A stretch of 41,155 nucleotides of DNA from Thermoanaerobaculia bacterium (lineage in GTDB: Bacteria > Acidobacteriota > Thermoanaerobaculia > Multivoradales > JAIOJS01): contig JAUIDB010000033.1 of the NCBI GenBank assembly GCA_030429235.1, positions 1 through 41,155 of the forward strand, written 5' to 3'. Below, piece by piece: positions 15,994 to 24,555 of this stretch. The notes beneath the pieces were generated by a model, which was not told where the DNA came from, searched no databases, and saw only the letters and a list, made by a program, of their open reading frames with translations. Each line of letters starts with the position of its first letter. Positions within the stretch are counted from its first letter, which is position 1. The position numbers and the translations under genes are program-made.

Positions 15994-17175
15994 CTAGCTC
16001 TTCGTGCGCAGCGCGACGAAGGCAAGTCCGGCTAGAAGAGCCGAGAGCAGAAGCATCCCCTTCCAGCCGAGGACCGGGACCTCGATCACGGTCGGTAGGC
16101 TATCCACCACCGAGGTGCTTTCGCTGGCACTGTCGTTGCTGGGGTTGGAGTCGCTGCCGTTGCTCGCCGTGACCGCAGCCATGCTGGAGATCACGTCGGC
16201 GCCTGGAGTCGTCGTGCCGTCGACGGTCAAGGTTACGGTCAGAGTTGGGCTATCGGCGGTTGCGACACTACCCACCGTCCAGACCGGGTCGACGTAGGCA
16301 CCGGCGCTGGGCACGACGGAATCCACGGTGACCCCGGGCGGGAGGGTGAGGGTCTCGGTCACCTCGACGCCGGTTGCGGTGTCGGGGCCGGCGTTGGTGA
16401 GAGTAGCGGTGTACACGAGGTTGCCAGCGCCAGACCCGGCGACGACCGGATCGGTGGACTCGGTTACCGTGAGGCCGAGATCGATCAACTCGGCGGGCAT
16501 TCCGAGCACGTCACCGGATACGCGGACCAACGCATTGAGTCCGGGCAGCGTGTTGAAACCCGTGCCCACGATGTCGTTGATATGCATTCCGTGGTGGCCC
16601 TGGCTGGCATTGGTACCGGATCCGAGACCAACGGCATCGGCGCCAGGGGGGAGAATGTTGGCCCAAACTCCTGCCAGGAAACTCGCGCCGGTGTAGTTCA
16701 CGGGCGTGGCAAAGGTGTGGGTGTTGAAGGCGGAGGCAGCGAGTCCCGGGACCGAAACTGAGGTCAGGACCGGTGCCGTGGTGCCAGCGACGGGGCCGAA
16801 CACCGAGACGAAGGCGGCAGTCCCGCCGACACTATTCATGAAGAAGGACATCGCGGTGACCGAGCCGCTCGCCATGACCGGGCTGCCGTTGGCCGTATCG
16901 AACTGGTTACCGAAGCAGTTGCTCGCGACGTTCGGTAGCGAACTCACGATGCCGTCGTCGTACTGAATGGTGCCGAGAGCTCTCGGAGTGTGGTTGGTGA
17001 CGATCGGTTCGTCGAGGGTCCGAGTGGCCGGACCCACGCCGTTCCAGGGCAGGTTCGGGCCTTCGATGGCGGCTTTGGCATCTTGCGCCGCTTGGTCCGC
17101 GAGCACGGTGGTTGGCATTGCGACCACCAGCACGAGGAGAGCGAGGCTCAATCTAATAACGACGTTTCTTGGCAC
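15994..17175 (-). CDS. Secreted DUF11-domain protein with IPTL-CTERM-like sorting tail
   Basis: A 393-residue exported protein. Residues 1-26 form a typical signal peptide. Residues ~30-230 are a Gly/Ala/Ser/Thr-rich domain of unknown type. Residues ~232-350 form a DUF11 (Ig-like) domain with the signature TATLTNAGPDTATGVEVTETL. The C-terminus (365-393) has VPVLGWKG, a ~16-residue hydrophobic helix and a short basic end, the layout of IPTL-CTERM/PEP-CTERM surface-sorting tails, although the usual PTL is PVL here. It starts with GTG 17175, with a GGAGGA ribosome-binding site 8 nt upstream. It is a single gene with its own terminator. It is probably a surface or matrix protein released by a rhomboid- or exosortase-like protease encoded elsewhere. 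Confidence 0.85.
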   Translation of the reverse strand: MPRNVVIRLSLALLVLVVAMPTTVLADQAAQDAKAAIEGPNLPWNGVGPATRTLDEPIVTNHTPRALGTIQYDDGIVSSLPNVASNCFGNQFDTANGSPVMASGSVTAMSFFMNSVGGTAAFVSVFGPVAGTTAPVLTSVSVPGLAASAFNTHTFATPVNYTGASFLAGVWANILPPGADAVGLGSGTNASQGHHGMHINDIVGTGFNTLPGLNALVRVSGDVLGMPAELIDLGLTVTESTDPVVAGSGAGNLVYTATLTNAGPDTATGVEVTETLTLPPGVTVDSVVPSAGAYVDPVWTVGSVATADSPTLTVTLTVDGTTTPGADVISSMAAVTASNGSDSNPSNDSASESTSVVDSLPTVIEVPVLGWKGMLLLSALLAGLAFVALRTKS

Positions 17176-17286
17176 GTTTTGCGTCCTCCAGGGGAAAGGT
17201 GTTTGAGAATGAAAGAAAGAGTTCGGCGGAGGGTACCATGGGCTTTCGCCAGCCTCAAGAGGTCGAATCTTCTTCTCATCTGAGAT

Positions 17287-17300
17287 GGAGATAAGTCTCC
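17287..17300. other. Short perfect inverted repeat GGAGA-taag-TCTCC
   Basis: A perfect 5-bp inverted repeat with a TAAG spacer lies in the divergent region between the DUF11 gene and the radical SAM gene, about 110 nt upstream of the DUF11 start. It could be a regulator-binding site or a leader hairpin; nothing further can be said. The rest of 17176-17457 shows no gene. Confidence 0.3.
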
Positions 17301-17393
17301 TTTACTGACGGAAAATATCGTGGGAGGGTTGCCCGTGGGAGCGTCGCTAGGGCAGAAGTCTCGGTGGAGTTCCCCTTGCTCCTAGGGTCGGTT

Positions 17394-17422
17394 TTGACAC
17401 GACGGGGCCGAGGCCTCAAACT
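17394..17422 (+). promoter_or_regulatory. Possible promoter of the radical SAM gene
   Basis: A perfect TTGACA (17394-17399) is followed after 17 nt by CAAACT (17417-17422), which matches only 3 of 6 -10 positions. The placement about 36 nt before the GTG start at 17458 is sensible, but the weak -10 keeps this tentative. Confidence 0.35.
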
Positions 17423-17457
17423 GTGGGTATTCGAGAAACCCTCCGAAGGGAGAGATT

Positions 17458-18915
17458 GTGCGTATAGCGTTCCTCAAGCCGCCGATTGGAGGCATCCTCG
17501 GGCTCGAGATGTTGACGTTTGTCGAGCCCCTGGGACCGGTCTGTGTTGCGGGGGCCCTCGAGCCCGAGGGACATGAGTGCCGGATCTTCGACCTTCGGAT
17601 CGACGGGGTCGAGGAGGGGCTGGCGGCCTGTCGAGCGTTCAGTCCTCGACTCATCGGGCTGCAGTGCAACTTCACCACCGAGCGCTACCGCACGCTCGGG
17701 CTGTCGCGGCGGCTCCGCGAACTGCTCCCAGAAGCATTCATCGTCGTGGGGGGGCACGACGCGTCGCGTGAGCCCGACTGGTTCCACGACGCCTCGATCG
17801 ACGCCATCGCGATCGGCGATGGTGAGGAGGTGATGCCCCCGTTGGCGGCGCTCCTCGAGGCGGGCGAGGATCCGGCGCAGGCGACGGGTCTCCATCTACG
17901 GCGGGACGACGGGTTCGAGTTCACGGGTCCCCCTCCTGCCCGCAGCGACCTCGATTCACTGCCACTTCCGGCGCGCCATCTGATCTCGCACTACGCGCCG
18001 CACTACTACATCAACTTCCGCCGGCCGCTGGCTCTCTTCGAGACCGCCCGGGGGTGCCCCTTCAAGTGCAACTTCTGCTCGGTCTGGAAGTTCCACGAGA
18101 GTACCTTCCGCGAGAAGTCGCCGGAGCGGGTGGTGGCGGAACTGAAGACGATCGACGCTCCCAACGTCTTCATCACCGACGACATCTTCTGGATGAACGT
18201 CAAGCGGGGCGAGGAGATGGCGCGCCAAATCAAGGCGGCCGGGATTCGCAAGTACTTCACGGTGCAGACCCGCACCGACATCATCTGCAAGTTCCCGCAC
18301 CTCATCGAGATGTGGAAGGAGTGCGGCGACCTGGCGATCTTCCTGGGCCTCGAAGCGGTCACCGACGAAGGCCTCGACCTGGTGAACAAGAAGAACACCG
18401 CGGCCAACAACGAGCAGGCGATCGAGATCCTCAAAGAACTCGGGGTCGGATTCACGCCGAATTTCATCGTCGACCCGGCCTGGGACCGCGAGGATTTCGT
18501 GCGGCTCAAGGAGTGGATCACCCGCACCGGTGCCTACAACAGCGGCTTCAGCGTGCTGACCCCCCTTCCCGGTACCGATCTCTGGGAGGCGGCGAGCCGC
18601 AACGTGACCACCGACAACTGGGAGATGTTCGACATCATCCACGCGGTGATCCCGACCACGCTACCGCTCGAAGAGTTCTACGACGAGTACGCCGGACTCT
18701 GGCGCCACGTGCTCGACCTGCGCTTCCAGATCAAGGGCAAGACCAAGACCTACGTCCAACTGGCCGCCGCCCTCGCCCTGGGGAGGGTCAAGTGGTCGTC
18801 GATCCAGAAGGGGATGAATATGGCGAAGGTCTTCAGCCGGCCCGAGACCTTCCTGGCGGCGCACGACCGACCGACGCCGACCGTGAGCCCATCACTGAGC
18901 GCCACGGGCCTCTGA
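17458..18915 (+). CDS. B12-binding-domain radical SAM protein, hopanoid C-3 methylase (HpnR)-like
   Basis: A 485-residue enzyme. The N-terminal ~150 residues look like a cobalamin-binding Rossmann domain (start MRIAFLKPPIGG; VVGGHDAS; IGDGEE). The radical SAM core has the 4Fe-4S motif C200-x3-C204-x2-C207 in RGCPFKCNFCSVWKFHEST, followed by ITDDIFWMN and TPLPGTDLWE. By recollection of the family, the CSVWKFH and EKSPERVV stretches resemble HpnR, which methylates hopanoids at C-3; another B12-dependent methylase or cyclase cannot be excluded. GTG 17458 has a GGGAGAG ribosome-binding site. The gene stands alone between the DUF11 gene (divergent) and leucine dehydrogenase (convergent), with no hopanoid gene in the window. 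Confidence 0.8.
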   Translation: MRIAFLKPPIGGILGLEMLTFVEPLGPVCVAGALEPEGHECRIFDLRIDGVEEGLAACRAFSPRLIGLQCNFTTERYRTLGLSRRLRELLPEAFIVVGGHDASREPDWFHDASIDAIAIGDGEEVMPPLAALLEAGEDPAQATGLHLRRDDGFEFTGPPPARSDLDSLPLPARHLISHYAPHYYINFRRPLALFETARGCPFKCNFCSVWKFHESTFREKSPERVVAELKTIDAPNVFITDDIFWMNVKRGEEMARQIKAAGIRKYFTVQTRTDIICKFPHLIEMWKECGDLAIFLGLEAVTDEGLDLVNKKNTAANNEQAIEILKELGVGFTPNFIVDPAWDREDFVRLKEWITRTGAYNSGFSVLTPLPGTDLWEAASRNVTTDNWEMFDIIHAVIPTTLPLEEFYDEYAGLWRHVLDLRFQIKGKTKTYVQLAAALALGRVKWSSIQKGMNMAKVFSRPETFLAAHDRPTPTVSPSLSATGL

Positions 18916-19027
18916 AGAGGCCAGACGATCAGCCCGCGCCGACCCAGGTCGGGGCGCACGAGGCCCACCCTCGGAAGGTAGGCTCTCGTTCCCGTCGCGG
19001 GATCAGCTCTCGGGCGCCGGTTTCGAC

Positions 19028-20110
19028 TCAGTCGAGCAGGCGGCCCCAGTGTTTGGAGCCCATCTTCTGGACCGTGGCGATCCGCTCCTCGGCCACACGT
19101 TCGGCCGCGTCGGCCGAGGTGATCGAGTCGCGCTCGGCGATCTCGAACACCCGCGAAGTGTTGAGGTAGATGCCACGGGTCATGCGCAGGGCGCGTTCCT
19201 GGTTGTAGCCACCGAGCAACTCGTTGTAGACGTTGATCAAGCCGCCGGCGTTGATCACGAAGTCGGGGGCGTACAGGATGTTCCGAGCGTCCAGCATCTC
19301 GGCGTGCCGATCCTCGTCCTGAAGCTGGTTGTTGGCGGCACCGGCGATGATCGAGCAGCGTAGGCGCGGAATGGTATCGTCGTTGAGAATCGCTCCCATG
19401 GCGCAGGGGGCGAAGACATCGCAGTCGACGTCGAAGATCTCGTCCGGGGACACGATCTCGACCCCCTTGGCTTCGGCCTCGTCGATCGCTTCGTGATCGA
19501 TGTCGCAGCCGAAGACCTTGGCGCCGCGCTCGAGGAGGTAGCCGGCCAGGTGGCCCCCGACGCTGCCCAGGCCCTGGACGGCGACCGACCGACCGTCGAG
19601 ATCCGGCTCGTCGAACTTCCACTTGACGGCAGCCATCAGGCCCTGCAAGGTGCCGAAGGCCGTCACCGGGGAGGGGTCGCCGGAACCACCGTGCGCCGGG
19701 GCCACACCGGTGACCCACTTCGTCTCGGTGAGGATGAGCTCCATGTCCTCCATGTCGGTACCGACGTCCTCGGCGGTGATGTAGAGACCGCCGAGGGAGT
19801 CGATGTAGCGGCCGAACGCACGGAACAGGGCCTCACTCTTGTCGGCCTTGGAGTCGCCGATGATGACGGCCTTGCCGCCCCCCAGATTGAGGCCCGCGGC
19901 GGCGGCCTTGTAGGTCATGCCGCGCGACAGGCGCAGGACGTCGGTCAGGGCCTCCTCGTCGCTGGAGTAGTTCCACATCCGGCAGCCGCCCAGCCCGGGG
20001 CCGAGCACGGTGGAGTGGACGGCGATGATCGCCTTGAGTCCGACATCGGGGTTCGAGCAGATCAGTACCCGCTCGTGTCCCATGGTTCTTATCTCTTCGA
20101 AGAAGGCCAT
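19028..20110 (-). CDS. ldh: Leucine dehydrogenase (Glu/Leu/Phe/Val dehydrogenase family)
   Basis: NAD-dependent oxidative deamination of branched-chain amino acids to 2-oxo acids. At 360 residues it has leucine dehydrogenase length rather than the ~420 of glutamate dehydrogenase. The substrate-binding Lys68 (MTYKAAAAG) and catalytic Lys80 (NLGGGKAVI) sit at the same numbers as in Bacillus-type leucine dehydrogenases. The Rossmann fold is marked by VQGLGSVGGHLA (about residues 178-189). Valine or phenylalanine preference cannot be ruled out. ATG 20110 has a GAGGA ribosome-binding site 7 nt upstream. It lies downstream of queG with a 180-nt gap that shows a small GC-rich hairpin near 20127-20147 and nothing else. 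Confidence 0.9.
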   Translation of the reverse strand: MAFFEEIRTMGHERVLICSNPDVGLKAIIAVHSTVLGPGLGGCRMWNYSSDEEALTDVLRLSRGMTYKAAAAGLNLGGGKAVIIGDSKADKSEALFRAFGRYIDSLGGLYITAEDVGTDMEDMELILTETKWVTGVAPAHGGSGDPSPVTAFGTLQGLMAAVKWKFDEPDLDGRSVAVQGLGSVGGHLAGYLLERGAKVFGCDIDHEAIDEAEAKGVEIVSPDEIFDVDCDVFAPCAMGAILNDDTIPRLRCSIIAGAANNQLQDEDRHAEMLDARNILYAPDFVINAGGLINVYNELLGGYNQERALRMTRGIYLNTSRVFEIAERDSITSADAAERVAEERIATVQKMGSKHWGRLLD

Positions 20111-20290
20111 GCGTTCGTCCTCTACGCGGGGGCTCGCAGTCCCCCCGTTGTATCGATAGTTTGGAGATACTCAGGTCGTCCCCGCCTGCCGTGGAACCAC
20201 GGATCTCGAGCTTCGGCGGTGCGAGGTCTCGCTGGTCGAGGACGGCAACACCGGGTCGAGGCGGGCGCCGCTAGTGTACCGCAGAGGGCG

Positions 20291-21469
20291 TCAGGTTGTC
20301 GTCGCCGCGATGCGGCGCAGGGAGGCGGCGATTTCCTCCCGCACCACGGTGGTTTCTTCGGCGTCGTGCCGCTCCTCGAGGCCGGCCTGGGCCTGGTCAC
20401 CACCGATCCGACCCAGGGACCAGGCGGCCTGGGCGCGGACCATCACTTCGTCGTGTTGTCGCAGCGTCTGGAGGAGGCCCGCCACGTACCGGCGGTCGCC
20501 GCGGTTGCCCATGGCAGCGGCGGCGTTGCGCTGCAGGCCGGCCTGCTTGGCGCGTTTCATCGGGCTGCCGCGGAAGGCCTCGACGTAGCCTTCCCGGTCG
20601 ATGAGGAGGAGATCGAGGAGGTCGAGATCGCGGCGCGTGTCCGGCAGCTCGAGCTCCGGGTGGTGTGCCGGTTCGAGCCGCCTTCGGTTCCAGGGGCAGA
20701 CCTCCTGGCAGATGTCGCAGCCGAAGACCCAGTCGCCCACCATCCCGCGGGCCTCGTCGGGCCAGGGGCCGCGCTCCTCGATGGTCCAATAGCTGATGCA
20801 GCGGTTGGCGTCGAGCTGGTAGGGGGCGACGAAGGCGTCGGTGGGGCAGGCTTCCAGGCAGAGAGTGCACTTGCCGCACAGGTCGGTCAGGGGCTCCGAA
20901 GCGGGCAGGGGAGTGGTGAGGAAAAGCTCTCCGAGCAGGAAGTAGGAGCCCATCTCGCGGTGCAGCAGGCAGGTGTTCTTGCCGACCACGCCGAGGCCGG
21001 CCCGCGCAGCCAACTCGCGTTCGAGGACCGGTCCGGTATCGACGTACCAACGCGTGGCGATCTCGGGGTGCGCGTCGACGATCCTTTCCGAGAGGAAGCG
21101 CAACCGGCGGACCATCACGTCGTGGTAGTCGCGACCCTGCGCGTAGCGGGCGACCCGGGGCCAGAGGTCGTTGTCCGGCGTCGGTGCCCCGTCGAGGGGG
21201 GCGTAGCGCAGGGCGACACAGAGCACCGAGGCGACACCGTCGAGGAGGTGGCGCGGATCGAGTCGTGCTTCGAGGCGGCGTTCGAGGTACGCCATCCCGG
21301 CGTGGCGACCGGCGGCCAACCACTGCCGGTAGGCCGCCGCGTGGTGCGACTCCTCGATGCTGGCGATCCCCGCCGCATCGAAACCAGCCTCGCACGCCCA
21401 CCGGATCAGCCGATCGGCGCTGACGGTTCGAGGTTCGCTACGATCGGCGCCCTCGGACGGACTCTCCAT
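20291..21469 (-). CDS. queG: Epoxyqueuosine reductase
   Basis: Cobalamin- and 4Fe-4S-dependent enzyme that performs the last step of queuosine synthesis, reducing epoxyqueuosine in tRNA. ATG 21469 is chosen because the open frame continues 64 codons upstream only through non-conserved sequence that crosses the divergent rpsA promoter. The product is 392 residues. The catalytic acid is Asp144 in YVDTGPVLER; ferredoxin-type clusters are C198-x2-C201-x2-C204-x3-C208-P and C251-x2-C254-x3-C258-P. The C-terminal ~100 residues are HEAT-like repeats, as in longer QueG forms. It is divergent from rpsA, with ~215 nt between start codons. Confidence 0.94.
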   Translation of the reverse strand: MESPSEGADRSEPRTVSADRLIRWACEAGFDAAGIASIEESHHAAAYRQWLAAGRHAGMAYLERRLEARLDPRHLLDGVASVLCVALRYAPLDGAPTPDNDLWPRVARYAQGRDYHDVMVRRLRFLSERIVDAHPEIATRWYVDTGPVLERELAARAGLGVVGKNTCLLHREMGSYFLLGELFLTTPLPASEPLTDLCGKCTLCLEACPTDAFVAPYQLDANRCISYWTIEERGPWPDEARGMVGDWVFGCDICQEVCPWNRRRLEPAHHPELELPDTRRDLDLLDLLLIDREGYVEAFRGSPMKRAKQAGLQRNAAAAMGNRGDRRYVAGLLQTLRQHDEVMVRAQAAWSLGRIGGDQAQAGLEERHDAEETTVVREEIAASLRRIAATTT

Positions 21470-21583
21470 AGCGGGATGCTGGCATTCGGCCCGAGGGCTG
21501 TCAATCCGGTCGTCCGGTCCTCGGTGGCCCGAATCGCTCGCCCGTTTCGGTCCAGAAGCCTCGGATTTTGCTCGATTTGCGCA

Positions 21584-21612
21584 TTGACAGCCGTAGGACC
21601 GCAGCCTATACT
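21584..21612 (+). promoter_or_regulatory. Consensus sigma-70 promoter of rpsA
   Basis: TTGACA (21584-21589) and TATACT (21607-21612) are separated by the optimal 17 nt. The predicted start lies near 21619, about 65 nt before the rpsA ATG. This is the best housekeeping promoter in the window and fits a highly expressed ribosomal gene. Confidence 0.85.
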
Positions 21613-21684
21613 TCCGGCCCCGCGAGCCTCGAGCTCCCCCGCTATAGGTCCGCGAATACACACCCCAAGGAGGAAGATCGACCT

Positions 21685-23673
21685 ATGGCTTCGACCCATA
21701 AGGATCAAGAATTAACCATGCCCGACACTACCCAGGAGGTAGCCGTCGAGCCGTCGACGGAGGAGTACACGTACGAACAGCTCCTCGAGATGTACGACGA
21801 GAGTCTGCAGAACCTCGCCGAGGGCGAGGTGGTCAGCGGGACGGTGATCGCCATCACGTCCAACTCCGTCGTCGTGGACGTCGGCTACAAATCAGAGGGC
21901 CTCATCGCCCTCAACGAGTTCACCAACCATCAGGGTGAGCTCTCGGTGGAGGTCGGCGACAGCGTCGACGTCCTGCTGGAGCGGACCGAGGACAAGGAGG
22001 GCGATGTGCTGCTCTCCAAGGTCAAGGCCGACCGCATGAAGGTCTGGGAGCAGATCGAAACTGCCTACCAGAACAACGAGCCCGTCAACGGCTACGTCAT
22101 CGACCGCATCAAGGGTGGTCTGACGGTAGACATCGGCATCCGTGCCTTCCTGCCCGGTTCGCTGGCTGACATCAAGCCGATCAAGCACCTGGACTCCCTG
22201 AAGGGCCGCGAGCTCGAGTTCAAGGTGATCAGCCTGGATCGTCGCCGCAACAACATCGTGCTGTCGCGCAAGGCCGTGCTCGAGAAGGAACTCGAGGGCA
22301 AGAAGGCCGAGACCATCAAGTTGCTGGCCGAAGGCGTCAAGATGCCTGGTGTGGTCAAGAACATCACCGACTACGGTGTGTTCATCGACCTCGGCGGGAT
22401 CGACGGTTTGCTGCACATCACCGACATCTCCTGGGGTCGGGTCAACCACCCCTCGGAGCACTTCCAGATCGGCGAAGAGGTCGACATCGTCGTCCTCAAG
22501 TTCGATCCCGAGACCGAGCGCGTATCGCTCGGCTACAAGCAGCTGTCCGAGGATCCGTGGACCCTGGTCGACAAGAAGTACCCGGTCGGTTCGCGAGTGG
22601 ACGGCAAGGTCGTCAGCATCGTCGACTACGGTGCCTTCGTCGAGCTCGAAGAGGGCGTCGAGGGTCTCATCCACGTCAGCGAGATGTCCTGGACCAAGAA
22701 GGTCGTCAACCCCTCCAAGATCGTCGACGTCGATCAGGAGGTTCAGGCGATCGTCTCCGAACTCGACATGGGGCAGCGCCGGATCAGCCTGTCGCTGCGC
22801 CAGACCGAGCGCAACCCCTGGGAGGAGCTCTCCGATCTCCATCCGGTGGGCTCGATCGTCGAGGGCAAGGTGCGCAACATCACCGACTTCGGCGCCTTCG
22901 TCGAGATTACCGAGGGCATCGACGGCCTGATCCACGTCTCCGACATGAGTTGGACCAAGCGGATCAAGCATCCGTCCGAGGTGCTCAAGAAGGGTGACGC
23001 GGTCAAGGCCCGGATCACCAACATCGACGCCGGCAACCAGCGCGTTTCCCTCTCGATCAAAGAGTTCCTCCACGACGAATGGGATTCCTTCGTCGACGAG
23101 TACCGGGTGGGCGACATGCTCGAAGGCAAGATCGTCAACGTCACCGACTTCGGTCTGTTCATCGACATCTACAACGGACTGGAGGGCCTGGCCCACGTCA
23201 GCGAGATCGATGTCGCCGCCGGCGACCGCCTCGAGGAGAACTACCGGGTCGGAGAGTTCGTTCGGGCTCGAATCCTGCGGATCGAGGACGCCGAGCGCAA
23301 GGTCGGTTTGACCATGCGTGGGGTCACCCAGCCGTCGGCCGACGAGATGGACGAGCTGCGCGAGGCCGCGGCGAGCAAGGCCCCCCGGGCCCCGCGGGCG
23401 ACCCCGCGTCCGGCTCCGATGCAGGTCGAGGCTGGTGGCTTCGGTACCATGGGTGCCGCGCTGAGCCAGCTCATGGGCTCACGCTCGGACGACGATGAGG
23501 CGACCGAGGAGGCTACGGCCGACGAGGCAGCCGCCGAAGAGTCGGCTCCGGTCGAAACCGCGGCTTCCGAGGAGGCCACGGCCGAGGAAGTCGCTGTCGT
23601 CGAGACGGCGGAGGCCGAGGCCGGAGACGACGAGGACGCGGTCAGCAGTGACGACGCGTCCGAAGAAGAGTAA
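21685..23673 (+). CDS. rpsA: 30S ribosomal protein S1
   Basis: RNA-binding protein that helps mRNA dock on the 30S subunit. ATG 21685 is chosen for its AAGGAGGA ribosome-binding site (21667-21674) 10 nt upstream; an upstream in-frame extension to 21568 runs into the promoter. The product is 662 residues with six S1 domains at about 47-112, 132-196, 215-284, 301-371, 388-458 and 475-545. The last four carry the typical VxxITDFGxFV/GLIHVS signature. The C-terminal ~60 residues are an Ala/Glu/Asp-rich acidic tail, longer than in E. coli S1. An HU/IHF gene follows after 36 nt, echoing the rpsA-ihfB pairing of Proteobacteria. Confidence 0.96.
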   Translation: MASTHKDQELTMPDTTQEVAVEPSTEEYTYEQLLEMYDESLQNLAEGEVVSGTVIAITSNSVVVDVGYKSEGLIALNEFTNHQGELSVEVGDSVDVLLERTEDKEGDVLLSKVKADRMKVWEQIETAYQNNEPVNGYVIDRIKGGLTVDIGIRAFLPGSLADIKPIKHLDSLKGRELEFKVISLDRRRNNIVLSRKAVLEKELEGKKAETIKLLAEGVKMPGVVKNITDYGVFIDLGGIDGLLHITDISWGRVNHPSEHFQIGEEVDIVVLKFDPETERVSLGYKQLSEDPWTLVDKKYPVGSRVDGKVVSIVDYGAFVELEEGVEGLIHVSEMSWTKKVVNPSKIVDVDQEVQAIVSELDMGQRRISLSLRQTERNPWEELSDLHPVGSIVEGKVRNITDFGAFVEITEGIDGLIHVSDMSWTKRIKHPSEVLKKGDAVKARITNIDAGNQRVSLSIKEFLHDEWDSFVDEYRVGDMLEGKIVNVTDFGLFIDIYNGLEGLAHVSEIDVAAGDRLEENYRVGEFVRARILRIEDAERKVGLTMRGVTQPSADEMDELREAAASKAPRAPRATPRPAPMQVEAGGFGTMGAALSQLMGSRSDDDEATEEATADEAAAEESAPVETAASEEATAEEVAVVETAEAEAGDDEDAVSSDDASEEE

Positions 23674-23709
23674 GATCAGCGGACACTCATTGACGAAGAG
23701 GAGGATGCG

Positions 23710-24006
23710 GTGCCGAGGGGAGGGATGACCAAAGCCGGACTTGTGGACCAGGTGGCCATGCAAACAGGGTTGCCGAAGAAGCAAGCGGAGGTGGTCGTTT
23801 CGACCGTGTTCGAGAGCATCGTGGACTCCCTCAAGGCCGGTGACAAGATCGAGTTGCGCGGGTTCGGTAGCTTCCGGATCCGCCAACGAGATTCCCGTAC
23901 CGGACGCAACCCGAAGACCGGCGAGGCAGTCGAGGTTCCAGCCAAGCGAATCCCGTACTTCAAGCCGGGCAAGGACCTACGAGAGCAGCTGAACCCGGAC
24001 CGATGA
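23710..24006 (+). CDS. HU/IHF-family DNA-bending protein
   Basis: Small histone-like protein that bends and packages DNA as a dimer. It is 98 residues from GTG 23710, which has an excellent GAGGAGG ribosome-binding site (23698-23704); ATG 23725, giving the family-typical MTKAGLVDQVA start, is an alternative with its ribosome-binding site too close. The beta-arm signature GFGSFRIRQRDSRTGRNPKTG includes the Arg-Asn-Pro tip that inserts between base pairs. Its position behind rpsA resembles ihfB, but sequence alone does not separate an IHF subunit from HU. Confidence 0.93.
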   Translation: MPRGGMTKAGLVDQVAMQTGLPKKQAEVVVSTVFESIVDSLKAGDKIELRGFGSFRIRQRDSRTGRNPKTGEAVEVPAKRIPYFKPGKDLREQLNPDR

Positions 24007-24008
24007 AC

Positions 24009-24024
24009 GGATCCCCAGGGATCC
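24009..24024 (+). other. Hairpin directly after the HU/IHF gene
   Basis: GGATCC-CCAG-GGATCC forms a perfect 6-bp stem with a tetraloop, 3 nt past the stop codon. It lacks a T-run; it could protect the 3' end of the message ahead of the terminator at 24062. Confidence 0.4.
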
Positions 24025-24061
24025 CTTCGACGTGTCGGCCCTTTGCCGTCTGAGACAGAGT

Positions 24062-24103
24062 GAGCCTCCGAACGCGACGATGCGGCGGAGGCTCTCTTTC
24101 GTT
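24062..24103 (+). terminator. Intrinsic terminator of the rpsA-HU/IHF operon
   Basis: A 9-bp perfect stem GAGCCTCCG (24062-24070) and CGGAGGCTC (24086-24094) with a 15-nt loop is followed by TCTTTCGTT. It lies about 56 nt after the HU/IHF stop and just before the next gene, closing the operon. Confidence 0.8.
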
Positions 24104-24141
24104 CGAGGGTGACCCGGGGTTTCCCGCGAGGACTTGAGAAT

Positions 24142-24555
24142 TTGAGCGAATCGAACGTCCCTACGGAGGAAGAGCTTCCCGTTCTTCCCGTGGCTACCAC
24201 GGGCCTGGCGGCCCTTCTTGCCCTCTTGCTGCCCGGTCTCGGTCACCTCTACCTCCGCCGTCGGCGTCGAGGTGTTCTGTTCATGGTCCTGGTGGTCACG
24301 GCGATCGTGGTGGGTGTGCTGCTGAAGGGCAACCTGTGGACGCCGATCGAAGGGCGGCCTCTGACCATGCTGGCGACCCTCGGAACCATGGGGATGGGTC
24401 TGCCGTACCTGATTCTCGGCACCCTGCTCGAGTACGAGGGCTTGGTGGGTAGCCTCGGGTACGACTACGGCACCGCCTTTCTCACCAGCGCGGGTTTGAT
24501 GAACTGGCTGCTGGTGCTCGACGTGCTCGATATCGGTCAGGGGAAGAAGCCATGA
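24142..24555 (+). CDS. DUF6677-like small membrane protein
   Basis: A 137-residue protein from TTG 24142, which has a GAGGA ribosome-binding site 9 nt upstream; GTG 24109 is the longer alternative but lies only 6 nt past the terminator. After a short acidic N-terminus there are several hydrophobic segments. The first contains ALLLPGLGHLYLRRRRRG, the pattern of DUF6677 and related small membrane proteins (assignment from memory, moderate certainty). The function is unknown. It heads a chain with 4-nt overlaps into a 63-aa membrane gene, lpxB and msbA, suggesting a role in the envelope or lipid A context (inference). Confidence 0.78.
   Translation: MSESNVPTEEELPVLPVATTGLAALLALLLPGLGHLYLRRRRRGVLFMVLVVTAIVVGVLLKGNLWTPIEGRPLTMLATLGTMGMGLPYLILGTLLEYEGLVGSLGYDYGTAFLTSAGLMNWLLVLDVLDIGQGKKP

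Noticed and set aside
15501-16025. Minus-strand frame in the 505-nt gap
   Set aside because: It spans the strong terminator and the end of the DUF11 gene and shows no recognisable domain or ribosome-binding site.
17176-17457. Cobalamin riboswitch before the B12 radical SAM gene
   Set aside because: Looked for because the enzyme should bind B12, but no recognisable B12-box or conserved core was found in the 282 nt.
18937-18952. Inverted repeat between the radical SAM gene and leucine dehydrogenase as a terminator
   Set aside because: CCGAC-ccag-GTCGG is only 5 bp and has no T-run on either strand.
21470-21661. N-terminal extension of queG
   Set aside because: The extra 64 codons cross the consensus rpsA promoter and are not QueG-like; ATG 21469 gives a normal-length protein.
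19493-21715. 740-codon open frame on the plus strand
   Set aside because: It runs antisense to leucine dehydrogenase and queG, both with intact catalytic motifs. Long antisense frames are common in GC-rich DNA and this one shows no domain.
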